In this document: positions 11,062 to 22,882 of the stretch, piece after piece
Layout: each line of letters starts with the position of its first letter
Position numbering within the stretch: the stretch's first letter is position 1
The notes under the pieces: model-generated
Databases searched by the model: none
The model's input: only the letters and a program-made list of their open reading frames with translations
Told to the model about the DNA's origin: nothing
Assembly: GCA_010279815.1 (NCBI GenBank)
Contig: QEOQ01000353.1
Coordinates: 252,768 to 316,767, forward strand
From: Brachionus plicatilis
Taxonomy: Eukaryota > Rotifera > Eurotatoria > Ploima > Brachionidae
DNA: 64,000 nucleotides
Direction: 5' to 3'
Program-made: the position numbers and the translations under genes

Positions 11062-14000
11062 TCATCTCAATTGTTCAAAGCGAGCCCTGGCCGATTTTTT
11101 GACCGCGTCCTGATAGGTGTCTGCCGGATCGATCTCGGCCGATGCTGCACCAAGACCAGCACCTCTTTGACGCAAGGTGGCCTTTAAAATTAAGTAATTA
11201 AATTATTCTTAACAAACACTTCAAAAAAAAAATATTTTACTTCAATGGGCGCTGAAATGCCTTGCAAATTTTTGCCTATGCCACCACCTTCGCTCCAGCC
11301 CATTTTTTTCATCATTTTGGACGCAACCGAACTTGACGCTGCCACTTGAACAACAATTAATTCAGCTCTAGGAAATGGAATTACCTTAAAATTACCTTCA
11401 ACAAAAGGCATTGGCTGTAGATTAGCAGTTTCTTCATACTGCTCTTTGGCAATCTTCAGCTTGATAGAATAGTCGCTTGGCGGTGACGGAGGTTCGGGCG
11501 AGCCGTATTTTTTTCTTCTTTCCAAAGCTCTGTCCCTGTACTTCAACGCTGCCATCAAACTATCCGCATTTTGCTCTTTGCTTGTCTCTTCGGTCTTTTC
11601 GCTTTTTTCTCCGCGATCAAGTCTCAATTTTTCTAAATTTTTCTGGACAAAAATTGTTTTTAATTTTTTAAAATTTTTACATAATTTGAAAATTAAAAAA
11701 TTAAAATTAAATATACTTTAAATCAATTAAAAAATTAATATTTAAATTTTTACATAATTTAAATTTTTTAAAAATAAGAAAATTTGATTTTAATTTTTTT
11801 TATATTAATTAAAAAAATTTAATTTTTTAAATTTTTATATAATCTAATTTTTTTTTAAAATTAAAAATTTAATTTTAATTTTTTTTATATTAATTTAATT
11901 TTTATGTTAATTAAAAAAAAATTAATTTTAAAATATTTATATAATTTAAATTTTTTAAATTTTTTAAAAATTAGAAAAAGTAAATTTTAATCTTTTTATA
12001 TTAATTAAAAAAATTAAATTTTTTTTAATTTTGATTTAAAATAATTAATTTAAAAAATTTTTTTTTGTTTCTTTTAATAAAAATTTTACTTTGTGTAGAT
12101 CAGATTTTGCCACATGTTTATTTAGTATATCAATTGAATCAAATCTTCTCTTGCACAAAAGACACGCCAATTTGTTCTGGTCAATAAGTGTGGACTCGTC
12201 CAAAGGCTGCGCTGGCTCCTGCACCATTTGACTAGGTACCTCATTTAGCTGCAATTATACATAAGTTAATAGTCAATCAGAGAAATATTTAAATGGAATT
12301 TATGAGCCGTATAAAAAGCGTCTGTATATAATAACACGTTTATATACTTTTTTTGCCTCTGGTTCTGGCTTGGGCGCCACAACAACCACTTCTTCCGGCT
12401 TGGCCTCGGCTTCAACAATTGTTTTTGTTTCTATCGGCTTTTGTACTGACACTTTTTTGTCTTTTTTCTTGTTCATTTGTTCGGCCCAGCGTTCCATATC
12501 CTTGGCAAATTTTTAATAAAATTTTTTAGCTTTCTTTTTTTTACCTTTGCTATTTGGGCTGCTGTTTTGGGCTTAGACGAGCTGTTCTTGACTTTGTCAC
12601 TCTTGGCTTTGGATTCTTCGGCCTTGGCCGACTCTGATCCGGTTACAGGCAAGTAAGTGCCAGTGTTGGTGTCGTAGTACAAGTACTGTTGGGTGGTGGC
12701 ATTGTAGTAGTAGTGGGAATTTGGATCGTAGTAAAGACCGGTCGAATAGTCGTAGTAAAAGCCCGAAGTTTCGTCAAAAGCAAATTGAGAAACGTCGGGC
12801 GTCACAGACTTTTCGACCTGGGCAGCAATGTATTCCAAATTGGCGCCCAATGCCGGATCTATGTCTTGGCTTGCCAAGTGATTTAACATTTCTTGCTTTT
12901 TGTGCATGCTGATCATCGCGGCTTGGGCCACTGCTGCAGCTGAATTGGCCGCGTCCGCTACAAACGCTCATTAAACAATTTTCAAGTTTTTATTTTTCAA
13001 CTTTACTTTGATTTCCTTTCTTAGGGCCATACGTCATCGCTGAGCTGCTTTCTATCGGAGAGTGAACTTGGTTATACGACAGTTTGCTCTGTGTGTCCAA
13101 GTTCAAAATTCTTTATTTGGGTTTAAATTTTATTAATATGTTTTTTTTTTTTTTGATGATTTTTATGCAATAGATAAAAAATTTGTTGATTCAGGAAAAA
13201 AAATTAAAATAATTATAAGAAGAGTCTTGTGAATGCCGGTTGGCAATCTTTTTTTTTTTTGGTCATCAAATTTTTATTTCAAAAGAATTGAAATTAAGAA
13301 AAAAAATTTAATCAATTTTAAATTTTTAAACTTTTTTAAATAAAATTTTAAAGAGTCAACATTTTTTTTTGATATTATTTTTGCTAAATACTGTTTTAAA
13401 ATGGCAATTATATTTTTGGGGTCCTTGTTAGAAAGAATATGGGGCAAATATGGTTGAGATATTGACCAAATTTTTTTTTCAATTAACTCATAGATCGTTA
13501 AGTCCTGATTAAGAATATTTATCTCTTTTTGTTCTGAAATGTTCCGTTGAGGAGCTACAAAAGTTCAAAGTTTTGCTTCATAATTTTACTGTAGGAATAG
13601 TATAAATAAATAGAATTATGTAAATAAATATAAATATTGTTTTTTTTTTCACCTTGTAAACCTAAAATTTGTAAAAAATTAAATTGGTTTGGTCGATTTA
13701 CCGAATTTTTTTAAATTAAATTTACAAAACTGAAAAAATGTGTTTTTTAGGCTTCAAACGCTGAATGTGACGCTTCACCCCACTATTAAAATTTTCATTA
13801 AGGGCTCATTTTTTATCTAATTTAGAGTATATTAACATATCAATAAATCAGACACTACTAAATATATCTACAATTCCATTTTTTAAATAAAAAGTTCATT
13901 GAGATTTTATATTTAAAAACTTTAATTTGAATCATCTTAAAGAAATAAAATTTTTAGGCCAAAAACATCAACAAATCATTTTTTAATAATTGATAATAAG

Positions 14001-17000
14001 ATAATTTAAAAAAAAATTTGGTCAATATCTCAACAATATTTTGCCCCATATTCTGTTCGGACTTTATCAAAAGCCAAAATTGCATTAGATTCAAGGATAT
14101 TTCCAAATATTTTTTAAAGGGTTTATTAGATAACTAAAGCTTTTCTACATAAATGGAGAACAGGTCCAAGTCATTTAAAAAAAAAGTCCAGAATTTTTTT
14201 TTAAATTTGCTAGATCAGGCTTCATATCAAAAAATTTACATACTCTTTGGTTGTCTAATGCAATAGATTTGCCATATATCAGAATTTTTTTGCAATCTTA
14301 GCAATAAATTTCTTCTTCAGTATTCAAAATTTTAAAGTCTGGAGTTGGACTTTTGAAAAAAAAAGTCCGGACTTGAACTTGACTTGAGACTTGTGACTTT
14401 TAAACGACTTTGATATATACAAAGGAAATCAATTGTATAAATAAGTTTTTAATCAAATAATTAATAATAATAAATCTATTTATTCAATTTAATTTCTTTA
14501 ATTATTTCTTCTTTTAATTTAAATTTTAAAGACAAATTTAAAATCGACCTAAAGGTATCCAAATTATGGCTTTATTGATATTTTAATATTAATTAAAATA
14601 AATAACTGCGAAATAAAATTAAATTTTATATTGCAAAATTTCAAAATATTGATTAATATTTTTATTTACTAAAAATCAATAATGTTTAATAAAGTTTTAT
14701 TATTAAAAAAATTGTTAAAAATACCTTTTATTTTAATCAAAAACTAAAAATTTTAATTTGAAATTTACATTTGAGCAAGAACTTAAATTTGTCCTTTTAG
14801 CGAGACATAAATAATTTTGAATCTTATTCTGGAAGGAGTATACAATTTATTATAAATAATTCACATAAACTTTAATTAGATTTTAAAAAGGTCTTATTTC
14901 CAGCGAAGGGCTACCTAACTCAATTGAACTATGTCTTAACAATTTACGATTCAAATTTTATAAAAACATTTTGAGGGACTTGATCAGACCTTTATGAATA
15001 AGGGTGCTTTCAGCCCTTCTTGTTTCATATTTTAATTTTGCATATATCTGATTTTTTCTTTTTTTCTTTTTCTTTTTTTATGTATGAATTATTTTATATA
15101 CGATTATTATTTATACTTATTTTATTCTATTCTTTTAATTTTTACTTCTCCTTAAAGGAGGTTAATTTAAACAATTAAATAAATAAAAATCAATATTTAA
15201 TATATTATGAATGTAATGGGCCTAAAAAATTATTCTAATTTTAAAAAAGATAATTAGAGTTAAATTTTTTTAAAAAAATATTGAATAAACATTTTTGCTA
15301 TAAATTCAGTAATGCATTTTTTTTGCATTGAAAAAAACACGGGTACGATGTTATGCCTTAAATTTTGTTAGAAATTAAGTTGAAATATTTTCTGTTCCAA
15401 ATCTCATTTGATTTTGTAATTAATTAGTCGATTTTTTGTTAAAACCATTCAATTAATTTTGTATCAAAACTGACACAAAAACTAACTACTCTATCTGAAT
15501 AAGATTGACCTACGATCTTGGTAAAAAAAAATTTCATAACTTACGCATTTTTGTAAGTATTTTTTGAATAGCTGATCATGACCTGTTTGCCATCAATTTC
15601 AAAGCCAGTCTGATAGCATTGCAGCAGATAGCCGGCATCCTTAAATTTAAAAAAATTTAAAAATTACTTATATATTAAAAAATTTATTTAATCTTTGTTT
15701 AAGCTTGTCAAGTCAATGACGGAATAGTGAATTTCGGATACAAATTGATTAAAAAATATTTTTTTTAAAAAGTTAAATTCAAGATAATTAAAAAATTTTT
15801 GCATATTTTTTTGCACTGTTTTTGTTCAATTTGTATGTGAAAACCTCAATTAATTAAATATATCTCAATGATTTAATTGCATTGTAAATTTTCATACAAA
15901 CCTAACAAAATTTACAATAAAATTATGTTTCAATTGACAAAATTAAGCTTTTTTAACTTTGATGATTAAATAACATGAAACAAAATATGTTCCACAAAAT
16001 TCAACAAAAAAAATTATTTTTAATTATCACAGTAAATAAAAATAATGAAAACAAATAAAAAGAAAAGTAATTTGACGTAAAATCGCAAAAGTCAATTCAA
16101 ATTTCAATTTTTTTAAGATGGTTTATTTATGAACTAAATTCTTCAACTGTTAGTGCTCGTGAAATGAATAAAAATTTACCAAAATTTGCATAAAAAAATT
16201 TAAATCTTTTTTTGTATTTGTAATTGTCTATTAATTTTGAAACCAAACTAAAAAAAGGAAAAAAATGCAAAAATTAGGATAATTTGGATTTGATTTTAAC
16301 GAAACTTTACGTAAGATGCGTCAAATTCTGGTAAATTTTCTGTTTTTGACTTTTACGAAAGTTAAAATTGCAATTATTTTCATATTTTTATATTGAACTC
16401 TTTAGTGAAATAGAATTTGTTGTAAATTTTTACATATTTACATTTTTACATTTTTGAGAGATAAAATAAAAATCTCATAATCAAAAAATCTAAGAAAATC
16501 TTCATTAAGAAAAGTAATAATAAATTCGCAATTAATTAAAAGGGATTTTCAAAAAATTATCCTTGGTTTTTACATTTAAATTTTTCTTAAACTCCTTTTT
16601 AAGTAATTGCGAATTTATTATTACTTTTTTTGAATGAAAATTTTTTTAGATTTTTCGATTTTGAGATTTTTTTTTCTCTCAAAAATGTAGAAATGTAGAA
16701 ATGTAAAAATATAAAAATATACAATAATTTTCATTTTGCCAATAGAATAAGTTTAATTTTTGTTTGCAAATTGGAAAAAAATATTGAAAATTCTTTATTT
16801 AACTTTTAAATAATTTAATTAATTTTTGGTTTATCTGTACCTCTAGCAACATTCAGAATAAAAATATATAAATCAAAAAAAAAGTTAAATAAGATAAAAT
16901 AATATAAAAAATAAATAAAAAGAAAAATTAAGATAAAAAATTTATTTAGTTTTTACTCAAAATTATGTAAACATTTCTTAAAAAAAAACCTAATTTTTTT

Positions 17001-20000
17001 TGTTCACGTTAAGATGAACCAAAATAGAATTAAGTGATCATTTGCTCTGATAAAATTTACCTTGTATTACCCTTGTATACGCTCTCTACTTGAATCTTTT
17101 CTTTTGGACATAAATAATAACAAATAAAATAAAAATAAAAATTATTTTTCACCCATCAAGTGTTTGACTTAATGTAATGATTTTTTTATCTATCTTATTT
17201 TTTAATATTACATTTAGCTTTTTTCTAAATAGATGAAAAAATATCGAATTAGATGAACAATTTTTAGATTAGGTGAACTTATGGTTCATAAAACCTGATA
17301 TCAAAAATTGTTCCAGTAAAAGATGAACCGTATCGACAAGATCCGAAAAACTTATTTTTTTAAATTTTGACTTGACGTTCGGTTGGTGCATTTAAAGAAA
17401 AGCTCAATTTAAAAAAAATGCAAAACAGAGCGAACATATTTTTTTAAACTATACATCAAATCACAAACTCAAAGTCAAGATTTATACAAAAACAATTAAA
17501 GCTTTTCATGCTTTCAATATTAACTTAAAATTATTTTTTATTTGAAACTGAAAAAAAATATTTGAAACATGGCACTTGTTATTTCAACATTGGATACATT
17601 TTGTAATTCAAACACAAAAAATTAAACCAAATGAACATTCAATTCAATCAAAAACAATCAATTTATTGCCAAATAATTCTTTAAATTTTTCTTTGAACTG
17701 AACTGTCAAACGAAACATTTTTTTTTCACCTTTTAAAACTTACAGAAAAATGTGTAGAACAAAATGGCAATTTTAAATTTGAGATCAAGCTCAAAAGACC
17801 GAAATATCAAATTTAATATTTTTCATGGTAAACGTTCATAATAGAGAAAAAAATTTTTAAAGAATTTTTATTTTAGAGAAAAAAAAATAGAGATAATTAA
17901 ATGTGATTGAGTTTGTGATAATTAAATTTAATAGAGAAAGTAAATTAAAGAATTTTTTTTTAGAGAAAAAATAGCGACAAAAATTAATCAATAAACAAAG
18001 CCACGAATAAATAAATCTAAATTGTTTTTATTTTAATCCAAAATTTATCTTTTTTCTTTTTTTTTAGCTTTTAATGTCATTGACTTTAATAGATTACCAG
18101 TAAACAAGAACATTAAAATGATTCATCTAGCTTGAATTTATAAGAATTTATAAATTTAAATTATTGATTAATAAAATTGAAATTGAAACTTTGATGATTA
18201 ATCTCTATTTTTTTCTCTCTTTTGTATATTCTCTATGATGATTTTTCTCTTTTATATTTCTCTATTTTTTTATCTCTATTTTATTTTTTCTCTATTTTGA
18301 TAGTTCATCTATTTCCTAATTAAAGAGAATTTTTTTTTATTTTCCTTAACAATTACTTGACATGCTTTGTCAAGTTTATTTTTATATTTAAAATTTTAAA
18401 ATCTCTCTTTTTATTGAACTTCATAGGTTTAAATATTTTAATTGATTTTAATAAAAACTTAACTTTTAAAATTAATAATTTTTTTAAGTAAATAATTAAA
18501 ATTATTTTAGTTCGAATAAATGAATATAAAAGTTTAAAATTTCTGAATTAACTTAACCTGAATTATTTAAATTATCGATCGTTTTTGTTAAATAAATTAG
18601 AGGACAATCATTTTGATGTTTATTTTTTAATGAACCATTATTATTTATTATTTCAAAATAATTAGATTAATTAAATTTTAAATTTTAAATGATCGTTTTG
18701 ATCTAAAACTTCAATTTGCCAACAAATCCATTTTTTAATTAAAAAATTTAATTTGGCATAAGAATTTTTGCATGAAAATCCACAATGATTAAAATACCGA
18801 AATACAAAAACCAACCTGTATGGTGTTTAATTCGACAAAAGCAAAGCCCATGACCACATTTGACAGAGAATCACGGGCAATATGAACATTTTTGATGGCA
18901 AGGGTAAAATTGGTCAGTTTGTTGAGCGAGTCTAAAATTGCCTCCTTGCTAGTCAAAGCATCTAAACCTCTCAAAAGCAAAGCTAAATTGAATAAGAATA
19001 AAAAAATTTTTTTTTTTTGATAAAAAAATTTATTAATTACTATTGCACGGTTCAGTTCCCGTGTAGTCATAGCCTTCGCCGCCCTTGCGCTTGTCCGATT
19101 CTAAAAATTCAAATATTTTCACATTTAATAACCGTTCTGCATGATTTATATTCAGTGATGATATGAAAATTTAACCTTCTCGTGATATGCTACATTTGAA
19201 ACAGCGTTCACGTCTCTTAAAGTTTCTTACACCGCACTTGAACAAAAAAATTTTTAAAATTTTTTCCCAACAACAAAAACTTAAACTACTTTTGAACAAT
19301 CCCATTCAGTGGCGTCTTCTTTGTTCAGCTTATTTCTGTAAGCTTCATCATCAGCCGTGTTGCTGAAAAATATCACCGCTCTGGCATCATAGTTGTTGAA
19401 AAAGACGGAGCCCTGTGAAAAAAATGGTAACCATGGCAACCAAAAAAAAGGCATCCGATAAGATCATGACAAGATCTTAAGAGACTTTAATTGATGATTA
19501 AAGTTACTTTAGTGCTGTGCATCCATCCGGACGCGTCGTCCACACTGGCAAATTCAATAAAAGCAAAGCCTCGGTTGAGGCCAGTGCTCCTGTCCTTGAC
19601 AAGACGCACGTCTTTGTACGGAACCGCCATTTTGAACAGCTCGGTCCGGAGCTCATTGTCGTCCATTTGCGGCGGTATTTGTCTCATCATGAGAGTTTTA
19701 GATGGTGTCACATTGCCAAAACGCTTTTCCACCGTTGGACTCGTCCCAAATGGATTATTCGGGTTTTCTTCATATTTCTAAATAAAAAATTTTTTAGAAA
19801 AAATTTTTTTTTTTATATTTATATTTTTACATTTGATTGACTTTGTTGTTGAAGTGATGAAGATTTTGTTTTTTTTTTGTCACTAAAGGAGCTATTCCGT
19901 CCTCGAGAACGGGACCTGGAACGGGAACGCTTTTTTCTGTAATACTCGTCATCGTCATCATCGTCCCGGTATCTGCCGGACTGAATTCTGTCACTTCTGT

Positions 20001-20110
20001 AACAAAATTATTAGTTTTATTTAGAATACCAAAAAAGCAAGAATCAATGCCGGTCTGGTTAAAAACTGGACTTGCCGGTCTTACCGAAATTTGCTTTTTT
20101 TGTAATCCAT
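11062..20110 (-). CDS. RBM5/RBM10-like: RBM5/RBM10-type splicing regulator (14 exons)
   Basis: Minus-strand exons, each bounded by GT/AG with matching phases: 20085-20110, 19831-19996, 19508-19777, 19290-19412, 19176-19236, 19041-19100, 18816-18982, 15545-15639, 13007-13086, 12545-12957, 12348-12500, 12090-12248, 11241-11642, 11062-11181. The sum is 2295 nt, 764 residues. Domain order is that of RBM5/6/10: an Arg/Ser-rich N-terminus (about 28-50), RRM1 (about 90-165), a RanBP2-type zinc finger (W191, C193, C196, C207, C210), RRM2 (about 233-320, RNP1 'GFAFVEL'), a Tyr-rich OCRE domain (about 404-455), a C2H2 finger (C567, C570, H583, H590) and a G-patch (about 698-745, 'MGWSEGGGIGKNLQG'). Such proteins join the early spliceosome and control alternative exon choice; the G-patch contacts a DEAH helicase and OCRE binds SmN/B tails. 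Intron 10 is only 44 nt, whereas introns 7 and 8 are 3.2 and 2.5 kb and full of repeats. Confidence 0.93.
11643..12089. repeat. Degenerate low-complexity tandem repeat in RBM intron 12
   Basis: The intron consists of diverged units of the type 'aattaaaaaaattaaattt' plus 'ttttatataattt', repeated about every 60-90 nt. It is simple-sequence expansion with no coding content. Confidence 0.5.
13421..14062. mobile_element. TIR element in RBM intron 8
   Basis: The left end 'agaatatggggcaaatatgg' and 'ttgagatattgaccaaattt' (13434-13475) is matched inversely by 'aaatttggtcaatatctcaa' and 'caatattttgccccatattc' (14012-14052). The outer ends 'gtccttgtt' and 'gttcggac' also pair. The terminal inverted repeats are about 55 bp around roughly 640 bp of noncoding DNA, a non-autonomous DNA element. 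No clear target duplication was found. Confidence 0.6.
15148..15182 (+). repeat. Retroposon 3' end with CTCCTT-A-AAGGAG hairpin
   Basis: A perfect stem 'ctccttaaaggag' (15148-15160) is followed by 'gttaatttaaacaattaaat' and 'aaataaaaa', a hairpin plus A-rich tail as at the end of a non-LTR retroposon. About 200 nt of T-rich 3' UTR-like sequence precedes it. It lies in RBM intron 8. Confidence 0.45.
16437..16700. repeat. Foldback (palindromic) element, copy 2, in RBM intron 7
   Basis: Inverted arms of about 120 bp: left 'tacatttttgagagataaaa' ... 'aaaagtaataataaattcgc' and right 'gcgaatttattattactttt' ... 'ctctcaaaaatgtagaaatg'. The ends grade into short tandem 'atgtaaaa/tttacat' repeats. It is the same family as 6767-7022, so a dispersed foldback/MITE rather than a chance palindrome. 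Confidence 0.7.
17766..18720. mobile_element. TIR element (GGCAAATTGAAGTT family) in RBM intron 7
   Basis: The left end 'ggcaattttaaatttgagat' at 17766 and the right end 'gatctaaaacttcaatttgc' ending near 18720 are inverted relatives. The same termini bound elements at 20592-21094 and about 28350-28850. The interior is noncoding A/T-rich DNA with 'tctctatttt' runs. Non-autonomous, copy boundaries approximate. Confidence 0.5.
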
Positions 20111-20235
20111 TATGAAGATATTCAACTATTAAGATTTGGAAAAAAAGAAAAGTCGAGTATTTATATGTTAATTGAAAACGCTGGACCCACCGGTCCTAGT
20201 CTAAGAAGACAACGTAATTTTTTTTCAAGTATCGA

Positions 20236-20590
20236 CTAATTTTTTGTCTTATTAGACAAGTTGGTACTGCCTTTCAAAACAAATTCATGCAAATTAATTA
20301 TTAGCTCACACTTTTATAATTTAAAATTTTATTTTGTTCCCTAATTATTTAATAAAATTTATTTCAAATAATTTTTTGGTAAAATAATTATTTTTATAGC
20401 TTTACATGTGCACTCGACATAGCTTGATTTGGCATCTTTAAAAAAATTAAAATTTTATTTTGTTCCCTAATTATTTAATAAAATTTATTTCAATTTTTTT
20501 TCATGTGCACTCGTCATCGCTAGATCTGTCATTTTAAAAAAATAAAATTTTTTTCTTAAATTTTTAGAATTTTTTAAAATGGGTATAAAA
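20236..20590 (+). repeat. Duplicate of the GDT1 gene head, copy A
   Basis: Contains the block 'gtcttattagacaagttggt' ... 'acatgtgcactcg' ... 'tttttag-aattttttaaa-ATG' (ATG at 20579-20581) that also precedes the real GDT1 start. Copies are A (here), B (21455-21742, ATG 21712) and C (about 21746-22005, ATG 21986). Copy A has an extra internal duplication of the 'ttttgttccctaattattta' segment and is broken just after ATGGGTATAAAAT by a TIR element. Confidence 0.75.
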
Positions 20591-20591
20591 T

Positions 20592-21094
20592 GGCGGCAAA
20601 TTGAAGTTTCAGATCAAATTTTAAGATCAAAGCGATCATTTAAAATTTTAAAACTTAATTAATCTAATGATTTTAATCATTTTTATACTAAACATTACTA
20701 GACATGGTATGTCTAATAATGGTTCATTATCAAATTAACATCAAAATGTTTGATCTCTAATTTATTTAACAAAAACAATCAATAATTTGAATAATTCAGG
20801 TTAATTTAATTCATAAATTCAAAATTTATAACTTTTATATCCATTCATTCAAACCGAAATAATTTTTTTTTTCTACTTTAATCAAATTTAAATTTTAAAA
20901 CAGTTTAATTTTTTTATCATTAAACGTAAGTTTTCATTAAAATCAATTAAAATATTTAAACCTATTAAAGTTCAATAAAAAGGGATTTTTTAAAATGTTA
21001 AATATGAAAATATTTTTTCTCTATTTTTTAAAAAAATATTACAATTTATATTTTGATCTTTTGATCTTGATCTCAAACTTCAATTTGCCAAAAT
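20592..21094. mobile_element. TIR element (GGCAAATTGAAGTT family)
   Basis: The left terminus 'ggcaaattgaagtttcagat' (20595) is matched inversely by 'gatctcaaacttcaatttgc' (about 21070-21089). Interior arms are also partly inverted ('gatcaaagcgatcattt' against 'gatcttttgatcttgatc'). It sits exactly at the break of the copy-A GDT1 head, so it probably inserted there. Confidence 0.6.
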
Positions 21095-21436
21095 GGTATT
21101 GTGAATTTTGATACAACAAAACAAAAACAAAAAATTAAAAATGCCACAGCTTAAGTTCTGAAGGACCAAAACATGTTCTGTGAATTGTAGCAACTGATAC
21201 ATCCTTTATACCACCACTTAAAGTTGAATTGGATTTTTAATTTAATATAATATCCCGAATTTATTATTTTCTGAGTTTTGCAGATTTATTGCAGAGCTTT
21301 GCAGAATCAGTATATTGGTGTCACAAAGTATGTATCAATTGCTACAATTTAAAGAACATGTTTTGGTCCTTTGGAACTTAAGCTTTGGAATTTTTAATAT
21401 TTTGTTTTTGATTTCTGTACCAAAATTCACAATGCC
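21095..21436. mobile_element. Palindromic MITE (GGCATTGTGAATTTTGGTAC family)
   Basis: A 342-bp element made of two inverted arms of about 120 bp. The left arm has 'attgtgaattttgatac', 'gaaggaccaaaacatgttct' and 'gatacatcctttataccacc'; the right arm carries their reverse complements and ends 'gtaccaaaattcacaatgcc'. Further copies are at 34153-34648, 41334-42343 (interrupted) and 42621-43020. There is no ORF, so it is moved by an unknown transposase. Confidence 0.8.
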
Positions 21437-21454
21437 GTTTAAATAAAAAAAAAA

Positions 21455-21742
21455 TTATTGTTTATTAAATTTTTGTCTTATTAGACAAGTTGGTACTGCC
21501 TTTCAAAACAAATTCTTGCAAATTAATTATTAGCTCACACTTTTAAAAATTAAAATTTTATTTTTTTCCCTAATTATTTAATAAAATTTATTTCAAATAA
21601 TTTTTTGGTAAAATAATTATTTTTTTTGCTTTACATGTGCACTCGTCATCGCTATATCTGTCATCTTAAAAAAAATTAAAATTATTTTCTCAAAATTTTA
21701 GAATTTTTAAAATGGGTATAAAATCAAAAAAATATTGGTGTT
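21455..21742 (+). repeat. Duplicate of the GDT1 gene head, copy B
   Basis: Tandem neighbour of the real gene start: same leader, same 'tttttag|aatttttaaaATG' junction (here 'ttttagaatttttaaaATG') and the same first codons, MGIKSKK, with ATG at 21712. The frame then runs into the next copy and stops after about 24 codons. The ATG-to-ATG spacing to the real gene is 274 bp. If transcribed upstream of the gene it would act as an upstream ORF. Confidence 0.75.
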
Positions 21743-21985
21743 TATTAAAATTTTGTCTTGTTGGACAAGTTGGTACTGCCTGTTAAAACATATTAATGCA
21801 AATTAATTATTAGCTCACACTTTTATAATTTAAAATTTTATTTTGTTCCCTAATTATTTAATAAAATTTATTTCAATTTTTTGTTGGAAAAAAAATTTTT
21901 TTTTTTACATGTGCACTCGTCATCGCTAGATCTGTCATCCTTAAAAATATTAAAATTTTTTTCTTAAATTTTTAGAATTTTTAAA

Positions 21986-22882
21986 ATGGGTATAAAATCA
22001 AAAAAAATATTAGTTTTTATTTTATTGATTGTGATTGTTGTTGACAATGCTGTGAGAATAAATTGCTCTGAGACAAATACGGAAAAAAAAGAAGATAGTG
22101 TGCTAAAAGACAAATCCTCGGAGTCCGAGGAAAAACACGAAAAAAACTCACAGGAAATTAAATTTCGCTCAAAAGATGCAGGACCGTCCTTTGGCTTTAT
22201 TCACGCATTTTTCGCCTCTTTTTCAGTCATTCTGGTATCAGAAATTGGCGACAAAACATTTTTTATTGCGGCAATAATGGCCATGAAGCATCCACGCATG
22301 ACTGTTTACTCAGGTGCAATGCTCGCTCTGGGCCTAATGACATTACTTTCGGCCCTACTGGGCAACATACTGACCAAAGTTATTCCAAGAGTTTACACAT
22401 ACTATGCCTCAAGTGTCCTTTTTGGTCTGTTCGGTCTCAAGATGCTGCGCGAAGGCTGGCAAATGGACAATTCGGATGCCAGCGATGAGTACGATGAAGC
22501 CAATGAAGAGCTCAAAGAATCAGAGGAAAAAGACAAAAATTTGGAAACAGGTGGTGAAGAGGATAAGAATCCGACAAGAAAATTTGTTCAGATGTTCAGA
22601 AAGTATATGTCGCCAGTGTTTTTGCAGGCGTTTGTGTTGACGTTTTTGGCCGAGTGGGGCGACCGGTCCCAAATCTCAACTATTATTTTAGGGGCCCGCG
22701 AGAACATGTTTGGCACTGTTCTTGGCGGAACTCTGGGCCACGGCATATGCACTGGCCTGGCTGTCATCGGAGGTCGGATGATCTCACAACGAATATCAGT
22801 GCGCACAGTGACCCTAGTTGGCGCCTTTGTGTTTTTGTTCTTTGCTTTTTCGGCCTTTTTTATCGGACCCGATGCCTATTGA
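21986..22882 (+). CDS. TMEM165/GDT1-like: TMEM165/GDT1 family Mn2+/Ca2+:H+ exchanger
   Basis: A 298-residue UPF0016 (GDT1) protein. An N-terminal signal-anchor (about 6-20) is followed by a charged luminal stretch, then two homologous halves of three helices. Each half carries the hallmark acidic motif: E86-x-G-D-K-T and E223-x-G-D-R-S, the cation-binding pair of the family. A highly acidic, Lys/Glu-rich cytosolic loop (about 160-200) separates the halves, as in TMEM165. Known relatives reside in the Golgi and supply Mn2+ for glycosyltransferases, exchanging Mn2+/Ca2+ for H+. Length and topology match the family. The coding exon is uninterrupted. It is transcribed away from the RBM gene, 1.9 kb apart, and that gap is largely inserted repeats and copies of its own 5' end. 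Confidence 0.92.
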   Translation: MGIKSKKILVFILLIVIVVDNAVRINCSETNTEKKEDSVLKDKSSESEEKHEKNSQEIKFRSKDAGPSFGFIHAFFASFSVILVSEIGDKTFFIAAIMAMKHPRMTVYSGAMLALGLMTLLSALLGNILTKVIPRVYTYYASSVLFGLFGLKMLREGWQMDNSDASDEYDEANEELKESEEKDKNLETGGEEDKNPTRKFVQMFRKYMSPVFLQAFVLTFLAEWGDRSQISTIILGARENMFGTVLGGTLGHGICTGLAVIGGRMISQRISVRTVTLVGAFVFLFFAFSAFFIGPDAY

